This document shows positions 7,801 through 15,175 of a stretch of 21,805 bases of DNA, piece by piece. Under the pieces are notes generated by a model. That model saw only the letters and a program-made list of their open reading frames with translations. It was not told the origin of the DNA and searched no databases. A program made the translations under genes and the position numbers. Every line of letters starts with the position of its first letter. Within the stretch, counting starts at the first letter, position 1. The stretch spans positions 1 through 21,805 of the forward strand of contig JAEWIL010000218.1 in the NCBI GenBank assembly GCA_023387085.1. Direction: 5' to 3'. The stretch is from Pseudomonadota bacterium (GTDB lineage Bacteria > Pseudomonadota > Alphaproteobacteria > Sphingomonadales > Sphingomonadaceae).

Positions 7801-9117
7801 ATGGCATTGAGCGCCGGAGCGGGAAAAGGGGTGGAGCGCGTGCAGACAAGATTACGCACCGTCGTCGGCGCCAGCATGATCGGCACGATGATCGAATGGT
7901 TCGATTTCTTCATCTACGGCGTCGCCGCCGCGCTTGTCTTCAACAAGCTCTTCTTCCCCGAGTTCGACCCGCTCACCGGCACGCTGCTTGCCTTCACCAG
8001 CTATGCGCTCGGCTTCTTCGCGCGCCCGCTCGGCGGCATCATCTTCGGTCATTTCGGCGACCGGATCGGCCGCAAGAAGCTGCTGATGCTCAGCCTCGTC
8101 ATCATGGGACTTTCTACCGCCGCGATCGGGCTTCTGCCCACCTATCAGCAGATCGGCATCGCGGCGCCGATCCTGCTCACCCTGCTTCGCATCCTCCAGG
8201 GTTTCGCGGTCGGCGGCGAGTGGGGCGGGGCGGTGCTGATGGTCGCCGAGACCGCGCCCGCCCGGCGCCGCGGATTCTGGACCGCTTTCCCGCAGATCGG
8301 CGCGCCCGCCGGCAATCTCCTTGCCGCCGCGGTCTTCGCGATCGCGACCGCATCGCTCTCGGAGGCCGACTTTCTCGCCTGGGGCTGGCGCCTTCCATTC
8401 CTGTCTTCGGTTGTTCTCGTCTCCATCGGCTGGTGGCTGCGCCGCGCCGTCGCCGAGAGCGTGGTCTTCGAGCTCGAGAGCCGCGCCGCCGGCGTCGAGC
8501 GCTTCCCGCTCGCCGAACTCTTCCGCCGTTCGAAGCGCGCGCTCCTCGAGGGCGCGGCGCTCCGCTTCGGCGAAAATCTCGCCTATTATATCGCCGCCAC
8601 CTTCGCGATCACCTATTTCGCCGAAATCCGCGGCGGCGAGCGCGACATCATCCTGAACGCGGTGCTGATCGGCGCCGCGATCGAATGTCTCACCATGCCG
8701 CTGTTCGCACTGGCCAGCGACCGCTGGGGCCGGCGGCCGGTCTATCTGGCGGGCGCGCTCGCGATGGCCGCCTCCTTCCTCTTCTTCTTCGGCTGGCTCG
8801 ACACGCTCGACCCGGCGACGACGATCATGGCGGTAACGCTGACGATGGTGGCGCACGGCGCCATGTACGCCCCGCAGGGTGCCTTCATCGCCGAGCTGTT
8901 TCCGACCCGGCTGCGCTATTCGGGCGCCTCGGTCGCCTATCAGGCGACCTCGATCCTCGCCGGCTCGCTGGCGCCGATCATCGCGCTCGCGCTCTACCGC
9001 CATTTCGAGGCGAGCTGGCCGGTGGCGGCCTATGCGATCGCAGGCTGTCTCGTCACCGCGGCTTCGCTCTTCTTCGTCCGCGAAACGCGCGGGATCGATC
9101 TCAGGGACGCGGGGTAG
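7801..9117 (+). CDS. MHS-family MFS transporter (metabolite:H+ symporter)
   Basis: An inner-membrane transporter of about 438 residues with roughly twelve hydrophobic segments. The sequence MIGTMIEWFDFFIYGVAAAL near the N-terminus and GHFGDRIGRKKLLMLSL after the second or third helix are hallmarks of the metabolite:H+ symporter branch, which imports organic acids such as 2-oxoglutarate, citrate, proline/betaine or shikimate. ATG at 7801 is the best ATG; GTG at 7831, behind GGGAAAAGGG, would remove ten residues. The frame is open upstream to 7720, but that part is low-complexity and unlike a transporter. It follows the dehydrogenase pair by about 125 bp and probably imports the pathway substrate. 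A degraded copy of its last 87 bp recurs at 20027-20112. Confidence 0.88.
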   Translation: MALSAGAGKGVERVQTRLRTVVGASMIGTMIEWFDFFIYGVAAALVFNKLFFPEFDPLTGTLLAFTSYALGFFARPLGGIIFGHFGDRIGRKKLLMLSLVIMGLSTAAIGLLPTYQQIGIAAPILLTLLRILQGFAVGGEWGGAVLMVAETAPARRRGFWTAFPQIGAPAGNLLAAAVFAIATASLSEADFLAWGWRLPFLSSVVLVSIGWWLRRAVAESVVFELESRAAGVERFPLAELFRRSKRALLEGAALRFGENLAYYIAATFAITYFAEIRGGERDIILNAVLIGAAIECLTMPLFALASDRWGRRPVYLAGALAMAASFLFFFGWLDTLDPATTIMAVTLTMVAHGAMYAPQGAFIAELFPTRLRYSGASVAYQATSILAGSLAPIIALALYRHFEASWPVAAYAIAGCLVTAASLFFVRETRGIDLRDAG

Positions 9118-9132
9118 CTGGCGGATCGCAAA

Positions 9133-9188
9133 AGTTCAGCGCTCGCCGATGGGCTGCAGCCGTGGCCGCAGCCCATCGGACCTGAACT
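9133..9188. terminator. Long hairpin, probable bidirectional terminator
   Basis: A perfect 12-bp stem (CCGATGGGCTGC at 9146-9157, GCAGCCCATCGG at 9168-9179) is nested inside a second arm pair (AGTTCAG at 9133-9139, CTGAACT at 9182-9188). It lies between the transporter stop and the convergent acetyltransferase remnant. Read on the minus strand it is followed by CTTTTGC, a modest T run. Confidence 0.6.
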
Positions 9189-9197
9189 ACCGTTTGC

Positions 9198-9437
9198 CTA
9201 GGTTGTGCGGAGTTTGCGGAGGCTTTCGATATCTCCGCAGCAAAGAACAGGCATGGCTTCGCGCAACTTCTCATCGGGCCAATCCCACCAACGCAGCTCG
9301 AGGAGGAACGCGATTACGTCATCCTCAAAGCGTTGCCTGATCACACTGGCGGGGTTGCCGCCCACGATAGCGTATGGGGAGACGTCGCGTGTTACGACTG
9401 CCCGGGTTCCGATAACCGCGCCATCGCCGATCCATCG
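9198..9437 (-). pseudogene. Remnant of a Vat/CatB-like hexapeptide-repeat O-acetyltransferase
   Basis: Only the C-terminal part of a xenobiotic-type acetyltransferase is recognisable. It contains WIGDGAVIGTRAVVTRDVSPYAIVGGNPASVIRQRF, then RWWDWPDEKLREAMP and ALCCGDIESLRK-like residues to the stop. Complete relatives have about 200 residues, with the active-site histidine and several more hexapeptide turns upstream. Here the frame is open upstream to 9554, but residues before the W-I-G turn look unrelated. The gene has lost its 5' part, or has a deletion joining two I-G turns. It lies at the left edge of the island and is probably non-functional debris from a rearrangement. Confidence 0.7.
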
Positions 9438-9871
9438 GTCTGGTGACCAGCGGCCGGCGCGGGCTGCGGTTGGGCCCTGGACGTGGTCTGCAACACGCCG
9501 CGACCGACGCTGGCGCGAGCCAATATTCTGACGACGATTATTTGGCGCTTCCATACAATCCCGGACGCGTCCGATCGTCTAACGGCGCCCTGCGACCCAG
9601 AAGAGCTCATCCTCGTCGAGGAGGAATTCTTCACAACTGGCGTCCGTCCGGCATCGTGCCGGGCGGGCGCCATTTCTTTTGCACCCATATCTTCATCGCA
9701 CCTTGGGTCCCTGCCGCAGGCCACTCCCGCCGCCGTCCTGCCACGGCGCTGCGCGCCCGCAATGGGCTGCGCCCATCCTCCGCTCCGCTGCGGCCGCTGG
9801 TGCGGGCGCGCTGCTGGCGCCGCGGCCTGACTTGCGGCGCGGGAATGGCCCGCTCAGGCAGGAGACATATC
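9438..9871. other. Gene-poor stretch at the left edge of the island
   Basis: I see no convincing gene here. Long frames run through it on both strands, but they are GC-rich low-complexity shadows. It contains the terminator at 9638-9680 and the ribosome-binding site of the DUF736 gene. A plus-strand gene must once have ended near 9637 to use that terminator; what remains cannot be identified. Confidence 0.5.
9638..9680 (+). terminator. Rho-independent terminator without a recognisable gene upstream
   Basis: The left arm TGGCGTCCGTCCGGC (9638-9652) pairs with GCCGGGCGGGCGCCA (9658-9672) over 15 positions with two G-T wobbles. The loop is ATCGT, followed by TTTCTTTT (9673-9680). This is a textbook intrinsic terminator on the plus strand. 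Confidence 0.8.
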
Positions 9872-10195
9872 ATGGGCGCGATCGGCATGGTCAGCGGCAC
9901 ATTCGAAAAAGGCTTCGTCGGCGAGATCCGGACCTTGTCGATCAAGGCGAGGATCGAGATTCGTCCGAACCGCGGCAAGGACAAGGGTGTCCAGCCCGAT
10001 TTCCGGATCTGGGCCGACGATGTCGATGTCGGCGCGGGCTGGCTGCGCGTCGGACGCTTGTCGGGCGAGACCTATGTATCGCTGGCCTTCGAGGCACCCG
10101 AGTTCGGCCAGCGGCGGCTCTATGCGAACCTCGGCCGGGCCGCGGGGCAGGACAATCCCGACTGCTATGCCATCCTCTGGAATCCGATGGATTGA
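9872..10195 (+). CDS. DUF736 family protein
   Basis: A 107-residue protein from ATG at 9872, preceded by AGGAGA six bases upstream. The frame continues further upstream without resembling the family. The pattern IGMVSGTFEKGFVGEIRTLSIKARIEIRPN, followed by PDFRIWADDVDVGAGWLRVG and YVSLAFEAPEFG, is that of DUF736. This is a small protein of unknown function commonly carried by plasmids and integrative conjugative elements of alphaproteobacteria, near conjugation and anti-restriction genes. None of those neighbours is present here, so this copy marks mobile-element ancestry rather than an intact element. A 9-bp perfect hairpin follows it. Confidence 0.85.
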   Translation: MGAIGMVSGTFEKGFVGEIRTLSIKARIEIRPNRGKDKGVQPDFRIWADDVDVGAGWLRVGRLSGETYVSLAFEAPEFGQRRLYANLGRAAGQDNPDCYAILWNPMD

Positions 10196-10222
10196 GCAGG
10201 TGGCCGGACCGCACCGAGGAAA

Positions 10223-10250
10223 GCACCCGGACCGGAGACAATCCGGGTGC
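10223..10250. terminator. Hairpin between DUF736 and the MNT-HEPN gene
   Basis: GCACCCGGA (10223-10231) and TCCGGGTGC (10242-10250) form a perfect 9-bp stem with a 10-nt loop. There is no T run afterwards. It may be a weak terminator for DUF736, or a regulatory stem in the leader of the gene starting at 10283. Confidence 0.45.
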
Positions 10251-10282
10251 AACCCTCGCATCAGCTTGTTAGGGTAACCGCG

Positions 10283-11212
10283 ATGCGCAGCAATATCGAA
10301 CATCTTCCCGCACAGAAGCAGCGCGAGCTCGAACGCGTCGTCGAGATCATCTTCGAGGAATTCGAGGACGCTCTGGCGCTCGCGACGCAGGACTGGAAGC
10401 GAAAGGGGCGCATCTCCAAGATCATTCTCTACGGCAGCTATGCGCGCGGCGGCTGGGTCGACGAGCCCCACACCGCGAAGGGCTACCAGTCCGACTATGA
10501 CCTGCTGATCATCGTTAACGACAAGCGGCTGACCGATCGCGTCGAATATTGGTCGAAGCTCGACGACCGGCTGATCCGTGAGCTGACGATGACCAAGTCG
10601 GTGCGCACGCCGGTCAATTTCATCGTCCACAGCACTGACGAGGTGAATCGCGGCCTCGCCGAGGGCCGCTATTTCTTCATGGACATCGCGCGCGACGGAA
10701 TCGCGCTGTATCAGGCGGTCGACGATGATCTACCCGAGCCGCAGCCGAAGACGCCGCATGCGGCGCTCGAGCTGGCGCAGGAGTATTTTGACGAGTGGCT
10801 TGCCAGCGGTTCGGAGTTCTTTGAAACTGCTCAGTTCGCCGTCAGCCGTGGATGGTCGAAGAAAGCTGCCTTTCTACTCCATCAAGCTGCAGAGAGTTAT
10901 TATCACTGTGCGCTCTTGGTCTGCACCTTCTACACCCCGCACGTCCATAATCTCGCCTTCCTGCGTACGCAGGCGGAAAGGGTCGATCCACGGCTGCATG
11001 ACGCTTGGCCGCAGGAAGCGAAGACGGACCGCGCTCGCTTCGAGAAACTCAAGGACGCTTATGTGAAGGCGCGCTATTCGAAACATTACCGGATCACCGA
11101 AGAGGAACTGGCCTGGCTCGGGGAGCGCGTGTCGGTGCTGGCCGGGATTGTAGAGGCAGTGTGCCGCGAACGGATCGCGCAGCTTGCCGACACCGCGCGG
11201 ATTGCGGGGTAG
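10283..11212 (+). CDS. Nucleotidyltransferase (MNT)-HEPN fusion protein
   Basis: ATG at 10283 with AGGG upstream gives 309 residues; an in-frame start at 10247 is less likely. The N-terminal half is a minimal nucleotidyltransferase: LYGSYARGG (49-57) is the G-S-x(3)-G motif and the metal-binding aspartates are D71 and D73 in SDYDLLII. The C-terminal half from about residue 155 (ALELAQEYFDEWLASGSEFF) is an all-helical HEPN domain of the PF05168 type, with AAFLLHQAAESYYHCAL and KARYSKHYRI. Separate HEPN and MNT proteins form toxin-antitoxin pairs in which MNT AMPylates or blocks the HEPN RNase. Fused forms are also known, with unclear roles. A canonical R-x4-6-H HEPN motif is not obvious, so RNase activity is uncertain. 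Confidence 0.85.
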   Translation: MRSNIEHLPAQKQRELERVVEIIFEEFEDALALATQDWKRKGRISKIILYGSYARGGWVDEPHTAKGYQSDYDLLIIVNDKRLTDRVEYWSKLDDRLIRELTMTKSVRTPVNFIVHSTDEVNRGLAEGRYFFMDIARDGIALYQAVDDDLPEPQPKTPHAALELAQEYFDEWLASGSEFFETAQFAVSRGWSKKAAFLLHQAAESYYHCALLVCTFYTPHVHNLAFLRTQAERVDPRLHDAWPQEAKTDRARFEKLKDAYVKARYSKHYRITEEELAWLGERVSVLAGIVEAVCRERIAQLADTARIAG

Positions 11213-11505
11213 CGGGGGAGGCGGTCACCCGCTTCGCGCCCGTTTCGCGCAATTCCTGTCGATACCGCGAAGTCCTGAGAACCTTATTTTGCTGGAACGA
11301 TATCAATTTGATCTGGGCACCGTCAGTGTCGGCGGGCGGTGCAAGCGGGGACTTGATTCCAGCTCTGGGAGTCGGCGGGATTGCATTTGCAGCAAAATGC
11401 TCTCCTGGTCGGAGTGACGACATTTACGTGCAAATAATCTGAACATGTCATTCTAATGTAATAGAATAATTGAGGAATTTAGTTCCGGATCGGCCAGGGG
11501 GAATC
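11213..11505. other. Intergenic region with probable promoter of the secreted-protein gene
   Basis: I see no gene in these 293 bases. Composition shifts to AT-rich from about 11425, and the last 60 bases hold the inverted repeat listed separately. A promoter for the gene at 11506 most likely lies here. Confidence 0.4.
11450..11467. promoter_or_regulatory. Palindromic operator candidate ATTCTA-N6-TAGAAT
   Basis: ATTCTA (11450-11455) and TAGAAT (11462-11467) are perfect inverted half-sites six bases apart in the AT-rich leader, about 40 bp before the ATG at 11506. Spacing and position suit a dimeric repressor or a -10 region. No regulator gene is adjacent. Confidence 0.4.
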
Positions 11506-12174
11506 ATGCGACTGACGGATCGTTGCCAAAGGGCTGCTCAAACCACCGCTTTGGCAAGCTTGCTGATGGCTGGGAGCGTCGCATCAATCCCGGCACAGGC
11601 CCAAGATCAGCAAGGCCAGCAATGCTTGTATGAAAAAAGAGCGAATTTTGTCCATTCACAAGCTTCGGCGCGTTTCGGTGGCGTCGCCTCATTCGAGGCG
11701 GCCGAGTATATATTTGCCCTGCATAGCGACATGGTTCGGTTGCGCATCATCTTGACCGCCGCTGCCGAATCAAATGACAACCCCAAGACCAGTATCGCTT
11801 TTATAGCTGAAGACGCAGATGAAGCTTCGCTTCATGACCTGTACGAAGAGATCGACCCGCCGGACCTGATTCCTATCGAGCGGTTGCGCATACTGGACGA
11901 AGTAAACGCAGCTTTTCTGGATTGGCGACGCGACCGACAGCCCGCCGATAAGCCGCACCCGAACCCACTCATTATTGCCGAACCCGGTAGCCAGCTGGAA
12001 CGAAGCATGTTGACCGGGACGCCGTTCTGGATTGAAGTTACAGTGAAAGGCGCCGGTGTATCTACCCAACGGGTGCGTAGCCTGAAGCTAGGCCGTGCCT
12101 TTGCTGATGCCCGAGTGAAGGCTAACGACCTGGTGGCGCAGGCGCATGATGGCCGGTGCACGCTAGTTCCATGA
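11506..12174 (+). CDS. Secreted protein of unknown function
   Basis: ATG at 11506, with AGGGGGA four bases upstream, gives 222 residues; a TTG at 11470 is weaker. The N-terminus is a signal peptide: basic MRLTDRCQR, a hydrophobic stretch TTALASLLMAGSVAS, and a likely cleavage after AQA near residue 32. The mature protein has a cysteine soon after the cleavage site (QQCLYEKRA) and another near the end (GRCTLVP), which could form a disulfide in the periplasm. The middle is acidic and charged (ESNDNPKTSIAFIAEDADEASLHDLYEEIDPPD). I do not recognise the family. It stands alone between the MNT-HEPN gene and the TIR gene and may not belong to either. Confidence 0.75.
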   Translation: MRLTDRCQRAAQTTALASLLMAGSVASIPAQAQDQQGQQCLYEKRANFVHSQASARFGGVASFEAAEYIFALHSDMVRLRIILTAAAESNDNPKTSIAFIAEDADEASLHDLYEEIDPPDLIPIERLRILDEVNAAFLDWRRDRQPADKPHPNPLIIAEPGSQLERSMLTGTPFWIEVTVKGAGVSTQRVRSLKLGRAFADARVKANDLVAQAHDGRCTLVP

Positions 12175-12434
12175 TTTTCCTTATCCGGCCGCGCACGCAG
12201 AGTGTTAGCGACGTGCGACGCGTGGCCTGACCGAGAGTCTGGGCACAGGCAGCGACAGCTTTGCGCCTATCTAAGCCGTAGCCAGGCGCGTCGCCGCCGC
12301 CCAAAACCTGCCGTTCGCGCATGACGGATCGTCGGAAGCAAAAGAGATTGCTCACGACGCCGATCTGGGTTGACCTTGCGTCTGGAGATGTTTTCAACAA
12401 CGAAAGTCGGACGTAGAAATGGACTGGAGAGCGC
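12175..12434. other. Leader region of the TIR-RES operon
   Basis: There is no gene in these 260 bases. TTGACC at 12370-12375 could serve as a -35 element, but no clear -10 partner is visible. GGAGAG at 12426-12431 is the ribosome-binding site for the TIR gene. Confidence 0.35.
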
Positions 12435-13580
12435 ATGAAAGTTTTTCTCAGTTATCCGTCCGAGCATCTCGAAGCCGCGGTGGAAGTAAAGAACTTCGTA
12501 AGATCAGTTGGAGCCGAGTGCTGGTTTGACAAAGACAGCCTCGTTGCTGGCGAGGATTGGGATCGTGCCCGACATCAAGGCCTCGTCGAGGCTGACGTTT
12601 TTCTGGTTCTCTGTGCTGCGCAAACGACGGGACGCAATGGCGTCTATCAGCGTGAAATAAACGAAGCGCTCGAACTCCAGAGAGATCGCCGGCTAGGCAC
12701 AATCTATATTATACCTTTGCGTCTGGAGAATGCGCCGCTGCCTTCCGAACTGGGGCGGCTCCAATTCGTAGATCATTTCGAAGACGCCTGGCGACGCAAG
12801 CTCGCCGTGGGACTTGCCCGAGCGACGACCGAGAAAGGAGAAAGTGTGCCAGCGGCGCTTGCCGTTGCGGCAACCCAGCCCGAGGAAGGAGGCTCGATCG
12901 ATCACTCGATTTTGGAGGAGCGACCCGAAGGTAGTTATGAGCTCAACTGGTTCACGTATTCGATGGAAGGTGAGTATTGGGACTTTGTGAATGGCGTAAT
13001 TCGTTCGAAGGCTCTTGGTGGACTGTACGAAACGCGGCGTCAGATGGCCGAATGGTGGCAAACATCGGGATCAGACTGGACTATGACGATCTCAGAGTTT
13101 CACCGCCGCGACAGGCTCGTCTCACTCGTCATCGCTACCTCAAGCTACTTTTCGCGAGCCGCGCACCCTAACCATGGCCTCTTCACGATAAATTTTCTCG
13201 GCGAAGAGGCGGGCATCGTCGGTGCGCAAGATCTGTTCGAAACCACGGGTGAAGGCTTTTCATTTTTGACCGAGTATGTGAATCTCGACCTTCGGCGCCA
13301 ATATGCGAGCAGTGGCGAGAAGATCGATATTACAAGCTATGCCGAAACCTACGGTTGGGAATTTTTTGAGCATTTCAACTTTAACGAAGCTGGGATGCGC
13401 TTGAATTTGTCTGCGGCTTCCGGGTTGCCCCACGCGCTCGGGATGCATGAGGTTTACATCCCATGGGAGCACGTTGGGCAATTTCTTGCTCCGGTTTCGC
13501 GCCGAATTTTGCTTGGCATAGAAAGGCACGGAGGGGGAGAAATTGAAGAAGAGACGGACGCGACGAATACTATGCCCTGA
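12435..13580 (+). CDS. TIR domain fused to a DUF4163/DUF3298 (RsiV-like) domain
   Basis: A 381-residue protein. Residues 1-130 form a bacterial TIR domain: KVFLSYPSE, then CWFDKDSLVAGEDW (29-42), ADVFLVLCA, and NGVYQREINEALE, with E74 as the probable catalytic glutamate. Bacterial TIR domains cleave NAD+ or make NAD-derived signals. Residues about 155-360 resemble the DUF4163 plus DUF3298 architecture of RsiV and PdaC-like proteins: SSYFSRAAHPNHGLFTINF followed by QDLF matches the G-A-H-P-N and N-F-D-x-x-T pattern, and LPHALGMHEVYIPWEHVGQFL matches the family's end. In RsiV this fold is extracytoplasmic and binds lysozyme. Here no membrane segment or signal peptide is visible, so it would be a cytosolic sensor or regulator. 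Its 3' end overlaps the RES gene by 38 nt. Confidence 0.82.
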   Translation: MKVFLSYPSEHLEAAVEVKNFVRSVGAECWFDKDSLVAGEDWDRARHQGLVEADVFLVLCAAQTTGRNGVYQREINEALELQRDRRLGTIYIIPLRLENAPLPSELGRLQFVDHFEDAWRRKLAVGLARATTEKGESVPAALAVAATQPEEGGSIDHSILEERPEGSYELNWFTYSMEGEYWDFVNGVIRSKALGGLYETRRQMAEWWQTSGSDWTMTISEFHRRDRLVSLVIATSSYFSRAAHPNHGLFTINFLGEEAGIVGAQDLFETTGEGFSFLTEYVNLDLRRQYASSGEKIDITSYAETYGWEFFEHFNFNEAGMRLNLSAASGLPHALGMHEVYIPWEHVGQFLAPVSRRILLGIERHGGGEIEEETDATNTMP

Positions 13581-14604
13581 GTGCTTTCGTGATGTTGGAC
13601 TTGCTTTAATGGCGAGAGATTTAGCTGAAGGTCGCGGTAATTGTAGGAATTGCGGAGCGCGAAATATTCCGCGCCTTTCACCGGACGGAGCGCGGTGGCT
13701 GGCCCAAAGCTTCTTCGTGAACGGAAGCCTTCATCGCCCCGACTATGGCGCTGCTCCGATCATACAATTCAACAACCTACAATCGGGATCGCTGGATCTC
13801 GTTGGCGACGTTGCGCACGACGCCGAACTGCTCGAAAGAGAGCTTGGGATCGGGTTCTTCTATTACGGGCCCCGATTGTGGATGGTGGGGCTAACCGAAC
13901 CACTTGAGGCACTGCAAAAACAGAACGAGCGTGACATTGTCATTAAACGCATCATTGATGAGTTTCCGGTAAAGTTACTTCCGCCCGACCAGCATTTTTA
14001 CCGTGTTCGAAAAGCGCCGGATAGCCCTGCAGATCCCCGGCAATATGATGCCCCGCCGATACACTTCGCCGGCCACGGTCGGCTCGACGCGAAACGACGC
14101 CCGGTCCTCTACGGATCACAGGATCTCGAGGTTTGCGTTCACGAGTGCCGTTTTACCGCAGAGGATGAGCTCTATGTCGCTACTCTGCGGCCTTCGCGCC
14201 CTCTTAAGCTGCTCGACCTTGCCAGCGGGATTTTTGAGGAGGTCAGCGAGTTCGAAAGTATTGATTTGGCCGTTCACATGCTTTTCTTGGCCGGCGCGCA
14301 CTCTTATCCCATTAGCCGAGCGATTGCGAAGGCAGCGATGGAAAGGGGTTTCGACGGGATCATTTACCCCTCCTATTTCAGCATGCTGCACACAGGAGGA
14401 AGACCATTCGAGACAATGTACGGCATTTCGCTTCGCATGATCCGCGATACTCGGGCTTTTGAGCAATCAAAGATCATTTCGAATCTAGCAGTATTTGGGC
14501 GGCCGATTGCGAAGGGAGATGTTGTCGTTGCTGGCATAAACCGGTTGATGATCAATCAAGTCCGCTACAGGTTCAGCCTTGGCCCTGCAGACCCTGGGAA
14601 TTGA
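13543..14604 (+). CDS. RES-domain protein with N-terminal zinc ribbon
   Basis: A 353-residue protein starting at TTG 13543, directly after the strong ribosome-binding site GGAGGGGGAGA and 38 nt inside the TIR gene. Residues 1-40 hold a four-cysteine zinc ribbon (C11, C14, C34, C37). The RES domain spans about 145-310: FYRVRKAP (152-159), GHGRLDAKRRPVLYGS (177-192), CVHECRF with E201, and GFDGIIYPSY with S277. These match the Arg-Glu-Ser residues that name the family. RES toxins of Res-Xre modules degrade NAD+, by phosphorolysis in the studied case. No Xre antitoxin is adjacent. The overlap with the TIR-DUF3298 gene suggests that gene is the partner or regulator. Confidence 0.85.
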   Translation: MKKRRTRRILCPECFRDVGLALMARDLAEGRGNCRNCGARNIPRLSPDGARWLAQSFFVNGSLHRPDYGAAPIIQFNNLQSGSLDLVGDVAHDAELLERELGIGFFYYGPRLWMVGLTEPLEALQKQNERDIVIKRIIDEFPVKLLPPDQHFYRVRKAPDSPADPRQYDAPPIHFAGHGRLDAKRRPVLYGSQDLEVCVHECRFTAEDELYVATLRPSRPLKLLDLASGIFEEVSEFESIDLAVHMLFLAGAHSYPISRAIAKAAMERGFDGIIYPSYFSMLHTGGRPFETMYGISLRMIRDTRAFEQSKIISNLAVFGRPIAKGDVVVAGINRLMINQVRYRFSLGPADPGN

Positions 14605-14615
14605 CGAAGCCAGAG

Positions 14616-14676
14616 TCGCTTCCGCTCAGCGGTGTAGGTCTGACCTAAAGCTTAACCATCGCAGAGCGGGAAGCGA
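14616..14676. terminator. Imperfect hairpin between convergent genes
   Basis: TCGCTTCCGCTC (14616-14627) pairs with GAGCGGGAAGCGA (14664-14676) with one bulge, and TAGGTC/GACCTA (14635-14647) sits inside. It lies between the convergent RES and membrane-protein stops. A shared terminator is plausible, though T runs are poor. Confidence 0.4.
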
Positions 14677-14680
14677 TTGG

Positions 14681-15175
14681 TTAGGCACAGTCGCATAAGC
14701 GATGCCACGGTAGGCTATTCCAAGGGATGAGCGAAAGTACCTGTCCGACATAAACAGCTGCGAACACCCAAGGTACGAGACGCTCGACCTTGTGAAACGG
14801 TTTGTGACGTTCTCCTTCACCCGTCGGATCGAGTAGTTTCCATTCGGCATGAAAGGGCTGCTCGACAAGGCGGTTCTCGATATCGTGGATCACCTCGAAT
14901 TTCGCGGCGTTGAGCGTCTTGTAGCTTTGGATATTTTGATGCCACAACAGGCAGATAACAAGGCCCGCGAGGACGATGATGAGGAAAGTCGGCGTCGAGA
15001 TTCCCAGAGTCTTGAGATAGGCTGATCCGCCGACGAGCGCGCTGTTGACTGACAGGTAGAAATTATTCGCGGCCTGCCGACGCTGGCTAACCCGATCGGA
15101 CATTTCGACGACCAGCTTGTAGATTTCAAGGCGTTCCGTGCGGTCCGCAGTGGTAGGTCCCGTCTTGCCGGTCAT
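14681..15175 (-). CDS. RipA-like small integral membrane protein
   Basis: ATG at 15175 overlaps the upstream TIR-like stop as ATGA and gives 164 residues; the frame extends eleven codons further upstream without support. A soluble, charged N-terminus (DRTERLEIYKLVVEMSDRVSQRRQAANNFYLSVN) leads into two close membrane helices at about 40-56 and 61-78. Next come a cytosolic loop, WHQNIQSYKTLNAAKFEVIHDIE, and a third hydrophobic segment, VPWVFAAVYVGQVLSLIPW. This pattern resembles what is annotated as RipA-family octameric membrane proteins, and it is topologically similar to SLATT-type effectors. The coupling to a TIR-like gene suggests a membrane effector controlled by the TIR product or by NAD loss. 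The role is inferred. Confidence 0.7.
   Translation of the reverse strand: MTGKTGPTTADRTERLEIYKLVVEMSDRVSQRRQAANNFYLSVNSALVGGSAYLKTLGISTPTFLIIVLAGLVICLLWHQNIQSYKTLNAAKFEVIHDIENRLVEQPFHAEWKLLDPTGEGERHKPFHKVERLVPWVFAAVYVGQVLSLIPWNSLPWHRLCDCA

Noticed and set aside
7852..9003. Minus-strand frame of 383 codons opposite the transporter
   Set aside because: A highly charged, repetitive composition antisense to a convincing membrane transporter.
11005..11442. Plus-strand frame of 145 codons overlapping the end of the MNT-HEPN gene
   Set aside because: It is mostly an out-of-frame reading of that gene, with no ribosome-binding site or domain pattern.
12435..13580. TIR-DUF3298 protein as a membrane anti-sigma factor like RsiV
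   Set aside because: There is no transmembrane helix between the domains, no anti-sigma domain and no sigma factor gene nearby.
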